Shown here one piece after another: positions 1 through 5,146 of a DNA stretch of 6,032 nt. The position numbers and the translations under genes were made by a program. The stretch is from Rickettsiales bacterium (GTDB taxonomy: Bacteria > Pseudomonadota > Alphaproteobacteria > Rickettsiales > UBA1997): the NCBI GenBank assembly GCA_028040005.1, contig JAOFKK010000061.1:1-6032 (forward strand), in the 5' to 3' direction. Each line of letters starts with the position of its first letter. Positions within the stretch are counted from its first letter, which is position 1. The notes below the pieces were generated by a model. It did not search any database and was not told the origin of the DNA. It was given only the letters and a program-made list of their open reading frames with translations.

Positions 1-24
1 ATTTATCCAATAAGAATACAGAAA

Positions 25-56
25 TAATATATGTAGTTATTTTTAATAAACGGTAT
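25..56. repeat. Diverged terminal repeat, partial second copy of the 2109-2265 element
   Basis: This 32-nt stretch matches the reverse complement of 2109-2140 (left arm of the palindromic element) at 26 of 32 positions without gaps. The shared core is AGTTATTTTT, followed by ATAAA and the terminal GGTAT. It also resembles the right arm at about 2234-2265. It lies just past the 3' end of the minus-strand gene at 98-355, as the full element lies past the 3' ends of pgsA and tdh. The interior would run off the left edge of the window, so the opposite arm cannot be seen. Chance similarity in AT-rich DNA is possible, but the G/C positions in AGTTA and GGTAT also agree. Confidence 0.5.
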
Positions 57-97
57 AAATCAAATTATAGATGAGAATTATAAAAAGTAAAAATTGA

Positions 98-355
98 TTA
101 TTTCAGAAGATAATTAATAAATGTTACGATAGCGGGAATTGCTATGATAATCTTCAGGGTTGCTTTGTTAATTTCAGATTGAATTTCTGCCTTAATAGCA
201 TTTTCAGTAAGCTTCAATTCGTTTTTAGTAACAAGATTATCGCTAGAATCATCTCTAGAGTCTTTAATGATAGAAGCGAGAGCTTTAGATTGAGCTTTGG
301 TAAATTTGACTTTTTCAAATTCTTCAGAATATCTTAATGTATCTATAGTATTCAT
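98..355 (-). CDS. Small coiled-coil protein with C-terminal membrane anchor (CCDC90/DUF1640-like)
   Basis: The product is 85 aa. Residues 1-35 contain a short motif (FTKAQSKALASII) typical of small alphaproteobacterial proteins distantly related to the CCDC90/DUF1640 family, in which 'FTxxQAxAL' is followed by a 'LVTKxEL' segment. Here LVTKNELKL is at 41-49. Residues 42-66 are charged and helical, consistent with a coiled coil. Residues 67-84 are a hydrophobic helix (IIIAIPAIVTFINYLL) that would anchor the protein with its bulk on one side of the membrane. Such proteins are common in alphaproteobacteria, often in several copies, and have no firmly established bacterial function. The ATG at 355 is the only sensible start. 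There is no Shine-Dalgarno, but a promoter-like sequence lies about 30 nt upstream. The gene is transcribed in the same direction as xerC but separated from it by 125 nt. Family assignment is from motif memory; function is unknown. Confidence 0.75.
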   Translation of the reverse strand: MNTIDTLRYSEEFEKVKFTKAQSKALASIIKDSRDDSSDNLVTKNELKLTENAIKAEIQSEINKATLKIIIAIPAIVTFINYLLK

Positions 356-381
356 GACATTATAATTAAATTAATACATTA

Positions 382-410
382 ATTATATGGTAATTATTTC
401 AAAAAAACAA
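382..410 (-). promoter_or_regulatory. Putative sigma70 promoter for the small membrane-protein gene
   Basis: Read on the minus strand, TTGTTT (410-405) is followed by a 17-nt spacer and a perfect TATAAT (387-382). Transcription would begin near 375, giving a leader of about 20 nt before the ATG at 355. The -35 matches only the first three consensus positions. The whole 356-480 gap is very AT-rich, so the perfect -10 alone is weak evidence, but spacing and position fit the gene. This suggests the gene is transcribed independently of xerC. Confidence 0.45.
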
Positions 411-480
411 GTATAATCCTATTATTATTTAGAAGCTTTATAGAATATTTTCCTAAGACTATTTAAAATTAAATATTTTT

Positions 481-1401
481 TTAATTTCTTGGATGAGCAT
501 CTTCATAAATTTTAAATAGGCGATTTTTATCAACCTTGCTGTATCTTCTAGTGGTTGAAAGACTTTCATGACCTAATAATTCTTGGATTGATCGCAAGTC
601 ACCGCCAGATTCTAATAAATGTGTTGCAAATGAATGGCGCAAAGAATGTGGCGTAACATTTGATGGTAAATTAAGATAATTGCGGATATTTTGGATTAAT
701 TTTTGAAATAAAGTAGCATGATATCTGCCACCCCTAACCCCTCTAAAAATTGCTTCATAAGGCGCAAGTTCAAAAGGGCAATGCGCTAAATAATCATTAA
801 TTCTTTGTTGAATTATAGGTAATATTGGAATAATTCTTTCCTTCCCGCCCTTGCCAGTAACATATAGATTATTTTGATTTAAAATATCTTTTTTAGTAAT
901 AATCATAGCTTCAGAAATACGCAATCCACAGCCATAAATTAAGGTTAAAAGTGCTAAATCTCTTTTATTGCACCATTCATATTTATTAAATTCTTTAATT
1001 GAAGTGGTGATTGAGTCAATGTCAATTTTGTCAATTGCCCTTGGAACAGTTTTTAAAGATTTTAGGCTTTTAAGATTTTTAATATCGGGGTTTTTTATTT
1101 TATATCTCCTTTCTAAAAATAAGAAAAAATTTTTAATGCTCGAGGCGGCTCTAATGGTTGAACTAGTCGAGAAATTTTGTTCTTTGCGTAAAATTATCCA
1201 TTGTCTAAATTGATTAAGAGTAATATTTTGCAAATTATTAATAGTGATATCTTTTTCTATAATTTGAGATATTAGGCTAAAAAATGAATTTAAGTCACTT
1301 TGATATGAAATTAAGCTATTTTCGGCAAGTCTTTTTTCTATTTTAAGAAAATCTAAATATTTTTTAAGAATTTTTTGTAAATCTTGTTCGATTTGAAGCA
1401 T
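481..1401 (-). CDS. xerC: Tyrosine recombinase XerC
   Basis: This 306-aa site-specific recombinase is the usual Xer length. It acts with XerD at the dif site near the replication terminus to resolve chromosome dimers, through a 3'-phosphotyrosine intermediate. Residues about 10-100 form the N-terminal helical (core-binding, SAM-like) domain. Residues about 120-300 form the catalytic domain. The full catalytic set is visible: R161 (GLRISEA), K184 (GKGGKER), H252 and R255 (HSLRHSFATHLL), H278 (LLGHESL) and nucleophile Y287 (TTRRYSKV). The ending VDKNRLFKIYEDAHPRN is characteristic of alphaproteobacterial XerC rather than XerD, whose tail usually reads like 'ERLxxLHxxHHPR'. The ATG at 1401 gives a normal N-terminus; no Shine-Dalgarno is seen. 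It diverges from pgsA across 67 nt. An intact active site argues for a functional housekeeping enzyme, not a phage integrase relic. Confidence 0.93.
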   Translation of the reverse strand: MLQIEQDLQKILKKYLDFLKIEKRLAENSLISYQSDLNSFFSLISQIIEKDITINNLQNITLNQFRQWIILRKEQNFSTSSTIRAASSIKNFFLFLERRYKIKNPDIKNLKSLKSLKTVPRAIDKIDIDSITTSIKEFNKYEWCNKRDLALLTLIYGCGLRISEAMIITKKDILNQNNLYVTGKGGKERIIPILPIIQQRINDYLAHCPFELAPYEAIFRGVRGGRYHATLFQKLIQNIRNYLNLPSNVTPHSLRHSFATHLLESGGDLRSIQELLGHESLSTTRRYSKVDKNRLFKIYEDAHPRN

Positions 1402-1404
1402 AAA

Positions 1405-1433
1405 TTGACAAATTAAGTTATTTTTGTTAGCTT
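1405..1433 (+). promoter_or_regulatory. Candidate promoter for pgsA in the xerC-pgsA divergent gap
   Basis: A perfect TTGACA lies at 1405-1410. Seventeen nt downstream is a poor -10 (TAGCTT, 1428-1433), preceded by TG at 1425-1426 as in an extended -10. This would place the transcription start about 28 nt before the pgsA ATG. An alternative is the AT-rich run at 1454-1470, which includes TATAAT overlapping the start codon and would leave no leader. An xerC promoter must lie in the same gap or within pgsA; the best minus-strand -10 seen is TATAAG (1436-1431), without a clear -35. Confidence 0.35.
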
Positions 1434-1468
1434 ATAGCAATGATCATGAAAACTATATATAAAATATA

Positions 1469-2101
1469 ATGAAAAACATACCTAATATTTTAACGATTTT
1501 TAGGATTGTCCTAATACCAATAATAATTATTTCTTTTTATTTTCATGGCTTTGCCTCTAATATTATTGTAGCTTTTCTTTTTGCTATAGCAAGTATTACT
1601 GATTTTTTTGATGGTTATTTGGCCCGTTATTTAAAGGCGCAAAGTGCTTTTGGCAAATGTCTTGATCCGATAGCTGATAAATTATTGGTGATTTTAACTA
1701 TTGTTATGCTGATTAATTTTAGCCATGGTAATTTAATTATTTTAATTCCTGGTTTAATTATTATTGCGCGAGAAATTTTGGTTTCAGGTTTTAGGGAGTT
1801 TTTGGCTAACTATAATATTCAAATGCCAGTGAGTAATTTGGCCAAAATTAAAACCGCTATTCAAATGGGCGCCATTACCTTACTTTTACTTGGTGAAAGC
1901 GGATCTGGTTATGTTATTGATGAATTTTCTCTTATGATAGGTGAGGAGGTTTATGCTTCAACTAAAGATATGATTATTGATTATGTAGTTACTATTGGCG
2001 GTATTTTATTTTCCCTAGCTGCTTTTTTAACTATAGTTACTGGTTATATATATTTAAAATTAGTTGTAGAATATATTAAGAAAATAGATTCTAAGAGCTA
2101 G
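1469..2101 (+). CDS. pgsA: CDP-diacylglycerol--glycerol-3-phosphate 3-phosphatidyltransferase
   Basis: This is an integral membrane enzyme of 210 aa. It transfers the phosphatidyl group of CDP-diacylglycerol to sn-glycerol 3-phosphate, giving phosphatidylglycerol phosphate, the committed step to phosphatidylglycerol and cardiolipin. The complete CDP-alcohol phosphotransferase signature is present: D45, D48-G49, A52-R53, G62, D66 and D70 (DFFDGYLAR ... GKCLDPIAD), supplying the metal-binding and catalytic aspartates. The start MKNIPNILTIFRIVLIP is the standard PgsA N-terminus and fixes the ATG at 1469 although no Shine-Dalgarno precedes it. Further family blocks are REILVSGFREFLA (about 102-114) and VSNLAKIKTAIQM. 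Several hydrophobic helices run through the protein (about 8-40, 72-100 and 165-200 among them). The gene diverges from xerC and converges on tdh. The glycerol 3-phosphate maker gpsA lies about 1.2 kb downstream. Length is normal for the family. Confidence 0.95.
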   Translation: MKNIPNILTIFRIVLIPIIIISFYFHGFASNIIVAFLFAIASITDFFDGYLARYLKAQSAFGKCLDPIADKLLVILTIVMLINFSHGNLIILIPGLIIIAREILVSGFREFLANYNIQMPVSNLAKIKTAIQMGAITLLLLGESGSGYVIDEFSLMIGEEVYASTKDMIIDYVVTIGGILFSLAAFLTIVTGYIYLKLVVEYIKKIDSKS

Positions 2102-2108
2102 TGATACT

Positions 2109-2265
2109 ATACCATTTATCAAAAATAACTATGCATATTCTTTATCTTTTGAGTCTAAAATTAATAAAAAAGATTTGAAGGTATCTAGATACTATCTGCA
2201 TCTTTTTCATCAACTTTATTCTAAAAATATTTCAAATATGTATAGTTATTTTTGATAAATGATAT
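2109..2265. repeat. 157-bp imperfect palindromic (MITE-like) element between convergent genes
   Basis: Terminal inverted repeats are at 2109-2139 and 2235-2265. They share a perfect 20-bp block (2113-2132 paired with 2242-2261; CATTTATCAAAAATAACTAT), then one mismatch and six more matches (CATATT). Inside, AAAAAGAT (2167-2174) pairs with ATCTTTTT (2200-2207) on the same centre near 2187, and the middle is a perfect 12-bp palindrome, GTATCTAGATAC (2181-2192). The intervening 27-nt segments still pair at about 17 positions, so the whole element folds as one long imperfect hairpin. TA dinucleotides at 2110-2111 and 2263-2264 could be a target duplication, as made by IS630/Tc1-mariner-type transposases, but TA is common here. 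The element fills the pgsA-tdh gap and its right end touches the tdh stop codon. It has no T-tract typical of an intrinsic terminator and no ORF. It may end transcription from both sides or be a non-autonomous mobile repeat. Confidence 0.8.
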
Positions 2266-3194
2266 TAGCTTAAATCATTAATCATAGTTTTGGTAATTTT
2301 AGCCAAATCAAATTCCGCCTTCCAGCCCCAATCTTTTTTGGCTATAGCATCATCAATTGATCTTGGCCAAGAATCAGCAATTTGTTGACGAAAATCTGGC
2401 TTATATTCAATCTCAAAATCTGGATAATGTTTTTTAATTTCCTTGGCAACTTCTTGGCAAGAAAAACTAACAGCAGCAAAATTATAATTGGAATAATAGC
2501 TTAAATCTTTAAAGTCAGCTTCAGCAAGTTCAATCGTGCCTCTAATAGCGTCATCCATATACATCATTGGTAGGATTGTATCTTCCTTTAAAAAGCAATT
2601 ATATTTTTCACCAGCAACAGCCTTATAAAAAATATCAACAGCATAATCGGTAGTGCCACCACCAGGTAGGGTTTTGCTACTTATTAAACCAGGATAGCGA
2701 ATACCCCTGATATCCATGCCAAATTTTTTAACATAATAATCGCAAAGTAATTCACCAGCAACTTTGGTTACACCATAAATTGTTTTTGGTAAAAGGATTG
2801 TTTCTTGCGGAACATTATCTTTTGGAGTTTCAGGGCCAAAGGCAGCAATTGAACTTGGTGTAATAATTTGTTTTAATTTGTGAATTCTGGCAATTTCAAG
2901 AATATTAACCAAGCCATCCATATTGATTTTCCAGCATAATTGTGGGTTATTTTCACCATTAGCTGAAAGTATTGCTGCTAAATGATAAATTTTAGTGATT
3001 TGATATTTTTTAACGATATTTTCAATATTATTATAATCTAAAACATCTAATTTTTCAAAAGGTGCAAAAGATTGATCTTTTAAATCTCTAACATCTGAGG
3101 CAATAACATTATCTTTGCCATGTTTTTCTCTTAATTTTAAAACTAATTCTGATCCTATTTGCCCTAATGATCCGGTAACTAAAATTTTATCCAT
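2265..3194 (-). CDS. tdh: L-threonine 3-dehydrogenase, short-chain (NAD-dependent epimerase-like) type
   Basis: This 309-aa Rossmann-fold enzyme of the extended SDR family is predicted to oxidise L-threonine with NAD+ to 2-amino-3-ketobutyrate, which a CoA ligase (Kbl) normally cleaves to glycine and acetyl-CoA. The nucleotide-binding glycines are G8, G11 and G14 (TGSLGQIGSE), with acidic D34 for the NAD ribose. The catalytic triad is S114/S115 (TPSSIAAFGP), Y140 and K144 (YGVTK). Long blocks distinguish threonine dehydrogenase from UDP-sugar epimerases: YHLAAILSANGE, RYPGLISSKTLPGGGTTDYA (165-184), LPMMYMDDAIRGT and PDFRQQIADSWPRSIDDA. The start is M at 3194, giving MDKILVTG; the open frame runs 51 codons further upstream, but that extension would overlap gpsA and lacks SDR features. 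The gene diverges from gpsA by 63 nt and converges on pgsA. No kbl is in the window. A sugar epimerase is the less likely alternative. Confidence 0.88.
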   Translation of the reverse strand: MDKILVTGSLGQIGSELVLKLREKHGKDNVIASDVRDLKDQSFAPFEKLDVLDYNNIENIVKKYQITKIYHLAAILSANGENNPQLCWKINMDGLVNILEIARIHKLKQIITPSSIAAFGPETPKDNVPQETILLPKTIYGVTKVAGELLCDYYVKKFGMDIRGIRYPGLISSKTLPGGGTTDYAVDIFYKAVAGEKYNCFLKEDTILPMMYMDDAIRGTIELAEADFKDLSYYSNYNFAAVSFSCQEVAKEIKKHYPDFEIEYKPDFRQQIADSWPRSIDDAIAKKDWGWKAEFDLAKITKTMINDLS

Positions 3195-3221
3195 TTGACT
3201 TATTTTGCTAATAATTATAAT
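3195..3221 (+). promoter_or_regulatory. Candidate gpsA promoter in the tdh-gpsA divergent gap
   Basis: TTGACT (3195-3200) and a perfect TATAAT (3216-3221) are separated by 15 nt, slightly short of the preferred 16-18. The -10 sits in a 10-bp palindrome, AATTATAATT (3213-3222), so the minus strand also reads TATAAT (3219-3214) and could serve tdh, although no good minus-strand -35 is visible. Start of gpsA transcription would be near 3228, leaving a leader of about 30 nt. Confidence 0.35.
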
Positions 3222-3257
3222 TTGTAAGAACAGATAATATAAAATACTCAAAAACAA

Positions 3258-4232
3258 ATGACAATTAAAAATAATCCAAAAATTACAATTATTGGTGCAG
3301 GTGCTTGGGGGTCGGCAATTGCTTCTGTTTTGGCTAATAATCATCATAATGTTTTGCTTTATTGTAATGAGGATATTTTTATTGATAATATCAATAATAA
3401 CAATATTTGTCCAAGACTTCCCGATGTAAAATTATCGCCAAAAATTACTGCTAGTAAAGATTTTAAAGAATCTATTTTTAATGCAGATTATTTATTTTTT
3501 GTTGTTCCTTCTAATGTAGTAAATTTGATTTTGGATGATATTAAAAAAATTGATCCAAATTTTGCTAAAAAAATCATTATTTGTACCAAAGGTATAGATG
3601 AAGAAAATTTACAATTATTTAGCGATATTTTTGATCAAAAATTACCAAAATCTTCCTATTGCTTTTTATCTGGACCTAATTTTGCGGTAGAAGTAGTTAG
3701 GGCTGCTAATACGGTAACCAATATTGCATCAAAGGATAAAAATTTGGCGCAGGAATTTAAAGATTTATTACAAAATGAATATTTTAAAGTTACTATTTTA
3801 GATGATATTATTACTACCCAAATTGCCGGTTCGATGAAAAACATCCTTGCTATTGGTTGCGGTATAATTTCGGGATTAAATCTTGGTGAAAATGTCAAGG
3901 CTGGCTTTATAACTTCAGGTATTTTAGAAATTGCAATCATGATTGATCATTTTGGTGGTAATAGTAAAAATCTTATTTCTGCTGCTGGTTTTGGTGATTT
4001 ATTTTTAACTTGCTCTAGTAAAAAATCTCGTAATTTTTCCCTAGGATTTGAAATTGCCTCTGGCAAAGATCCAAAAGATCTTTTATCTGACCCTAGTAAA
4101 ACCTATGAAGGGGCGAAGTCAGTTAAAATATTTTATCAATTAGCAAAAGAAAAAGGTGTTAATTTGCCACAATGTCAAAAAATTTATGATATTTTATTTA
4201 GCGATTTAACCATTAAAAAGGCTTTTACATAA
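3258..4232 (+). CDS. gpsA: Glycerol-3-phosphate dehydrogenase [NAD(P)+]
   Basis: This soluble enzyme of 324 aa reduces dihydroxyacetone phosphate to sn-glycerol 3-phosphate, the backbone for phospholipid synthesis. The N-terminal Rossmann motif is GAGAWGSA (G13, G15, G18). Family blocks follow in order: CTKGI with K111, SGPNFAVEV (138-146), the catalytic lysine K194 in AGSMKNILAIGCGI, GFGDLFLTCSS (244-254), SRNF with R258-N259 for phosphate/nucleotide contact, and YEGAKSV (283-289). Length is normal. The ATG at 3258 places GxGxxG at the usual distance from the N-terminus; no Shine-Dalgarno is seen. The gene diverges from tdh and is followed after 49 nt by tRNA-His, which has its own promoter. 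Its product is the co-substrate of PgsA encoded nearby. In host-dependent bacteria lacking glycolysis this enzyme can draw on imported triose phosphate, but that is inference here. Confidence 0.95.
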   Translation: MTIKNNPKITIIGAGAWGSAIASVLANNHHNVLLYCNEDIFIDNINNNNICPRLPDVKLSPKITASKDFKESIFNADYLFFVVPSNVVNLILDDIKKIDPNFAKKIIICTKGIDEENLQLFSDIFDQKLPKSSYCFLSGPNFAVEVVRAANTVTNIASKDKNLAQEFKDLLQNEYFKVTILDDIITTQIAGSMKNILAIGCGIISGLNLGENVKAGFITSGILEIAIMIDHFGGNSKNLISAAGFGDLFLTCSSKKSRNFSLGFEIASGKDPKDLLSDPSKTYEGAKSVKIFYQLAKEKGVNLPQCQKIYDILFSDLTIKKAFT

Positions 4233-4241
4233 TTTTAATCA

Positions 4242-4270
4242 TTGACTTCAGATAGCCTTAATCTTAAAAT
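4242..4270 (+). promoter_or_regulatory. Sigma70 promoter for tRNA-His and the downstream Tim44-domain gene
   Basis: TTGACT (4242-4247, five of six consensus) is followed by an ideal 17-nt spacer and TAAAAT (4265-4270, five of six). The predicted start near 4277 is only about five nt before the mature tRNA 5' end. This is the best -35/-10 pair in the window. With no further promoter evident, it probably also drives the Tim44-domain gene 16 nt past the tRNA. No convincing terminator for gpsA was found in this gap, so some read-through from gpsA is possible. Confidence 0.65.
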
Positions 4271-4281
4271 TTTCTTTTTAT

Positions 4282-4358
4282 GGCAGACGTAGCTCAGTTG
4301 GTAGAGCACCAGGTTGTGGTTCTGGTGGTCGCGGGTTCGAAACCCGTCGTTTGCCCCA
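4282..4358 (+). tRNA. tRNA-His (anticodon GTG), CCA encoded
   Basis: A full cloverleaf can be folded. G-1 is at 4282, opposite discriminator C73 at 4355, the hallmark histidine identity element. The acceptor stem pairs 4283-4289 with 4348-4354 (one G-U). The D stem pairs GCTC 4292-4295 with GAGC 4304-4307. The anticodon stem pairs CCAGG 4309-4313 with TCTGG 4321-4325 (one G-U). The loop TTGTGGT carries anticodon GTG at 4316-4318, reading CAC and CAU. The T stem pairs GCGGG 4331-4335 with CCCGT 4343-4347 around TTCGAAA. The CCA tail is encoded at 4356-4358. It lies directly downstream of a good promoter and immediately upstream of the Tim44-domain gene, so it is probably cut out of a shared transcript. 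Confidence 0.97.
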
Positions 4359-4374
4359 TTTAATTTTCTTATAT

Positions 4375-5085
4375 ATGGATTTAGTAATTTTAGCTGCTTT
4401 GGCAATTTTTATTTTTGTTAAACTTAATAAAAAATTGGGTGAATTTGATGATGATCAAAAAAGAGATTCAATCAAGAATTTTCTTAAGGAAAAGGCTAAT
4501 TATCAGCAAAAAAAAGCTAAAAAATCACAAAAATATAGTGAGGTAAAAAATTCTAACATTGTTAACCTTCACCCAAACCAAGTTCGGAAAAATAGTTATT
4601 ATGTTCCATCATCAGAGGATTTGGATATTTTAAATGCTATTGATCAAGATATTATTTCGAATGTAAGATCTATTTTCCAAAAAACTAAATTATCCCCATC
4701 GGTATTTATTGATGGTTCCAAAAAGGCTTTTGAAATGATTACTGAAAATTTCTCTAATCAAGATTTATCAAAGGTTAAAAATCTTCTTACTAGTAAAATT
4801 TATAGTCAATTTCAGGAAAATATTGATGAGTTGAAAAAAAATAATCAAAAATTACATTCTCAAATTATCTCAATTGATGGCTCTAAAATTATCAATGCTA
4901 AAAGTGATTCTCGTTATGCTTATTTAACGGTAGAATTTACTTCTCAGCAAATTGATTATGTCATGCAGGGCGATAAAATTATCAATGGTAGCAAAAGTGA
5001 GGAGGTTAATATTGTGGATAAATGGATTTTTAAGAAAAATATCGCAGCCAAAAATCCCGCTTGGTTACTTTCATCTGTATTATAG
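4375..5085 (+). CDS. Membrane-anchored Tim44/TimA-like domain protein
   Basis: The product is 236 aa. Residues 2-17 form one N-terminal hydrophobic helix (MDLVILAALAIFIFVKLNKK), followed by a lysine-rich, low-complexity linker (about 25-75). The C-terminal Tim44-like domain spans about 108-236 (FIDGSKKAFEMITENF ... YLTVEFTSQQIDYV ... VDKWIFKKNIAAKNPAWLLSSV). This matches bacterial relatives of the mitochondrial import-motor subunit Tim44, which are typical of alphaproteobacteria and sit at the inner membrane; their exact job in bacteria is not settled. The ATG at 4375 is chosen because it starts at the membrane helix. An upstream in-frame TTG at 4351 lies inside tRNA-His and is rejected. Only 16 nt separate the CCA of the tRNA from this ATG and there is no Shine-Dalgarno, so after tRNA processing the mRNA would be almost leaderless. 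The gene ends 61 nt before acnA, in the same direction. Confidence 0.85.
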   Translation: MDLVILAALAIFIFVKLNKKLGEFDDDQKRDSIKNFLKEKANYQQKKAKKSQKYSEVKNSNIVNLHPNQVRKNSYYVPSSEDLDILNAIDQDIISNVRSIFQKTKLSPSVFIDGSKKAFEMITENFSNQDLSKVKNLLTSKIYSQFQENIDELKKNNQKLHSQIISIDGSKIINAKSDSRYAYLTVEFTSQQIDYVMQGDKIINGSKSEEVNIVDKWIFKKNIAAKNPAWLLSSVL

Positions 5086-5146
5086 GTTAATAAGTACCCC
5101 ATTATATAAATATCGATAGTAAATTAATATTAAAAAGAAGAATAAA

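Noticed and set aside
381..400. Possible third copy of the repeat arm near ATATGGTAATTATTT
   Set aside because: It needs a gap and shares only short A/T words with the arm, so it is not distinguishable from chance in this composition.
968..1213. Plus-strand open frame of 81 codons opposite xerC
   Set aside because: It lies wholly antisense to the catalytic-domain region of xerC, and its translation shows no recognisable domain.
1402..1468. A dif site next to xerC, or a repeat arm around AGTTATTTTTG (1416-1426)
   Set aside because: No pair of Xer-type 11-bp arms around a 6-bp spacer is visible. The 11-nt match to the repeat core does not extend to the element's ends.
2102..2264. Classical intrinsic terminators for pgsA and tdh
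   Set aside because: The hairpin lacks a compact GC-rich stem and a following T-tract on either strand. A termination role remains possible but is not shown.
3195..3347. 51-codon upstream extension of tdh
   Set aside because: It would overlap the conserved N-terminus of gpsA. SDR proteins begin just before the TGxxGxxG motif, as the M at 3194 does.
3656..3940. Minus-strand open frame of 94 codons opposite gpsA
   Set aside because: It is antisense to conserved GpsA motifs and has no family features, so it is a by-product of codon composition.
4351..4374. TTG start for the Tim44-domain gene
   Set aside because: It falls inside the 3' acceptor strand and CCA of tRNA-His. The ATG at 4375 directly starts the membrane helix typical of the family.
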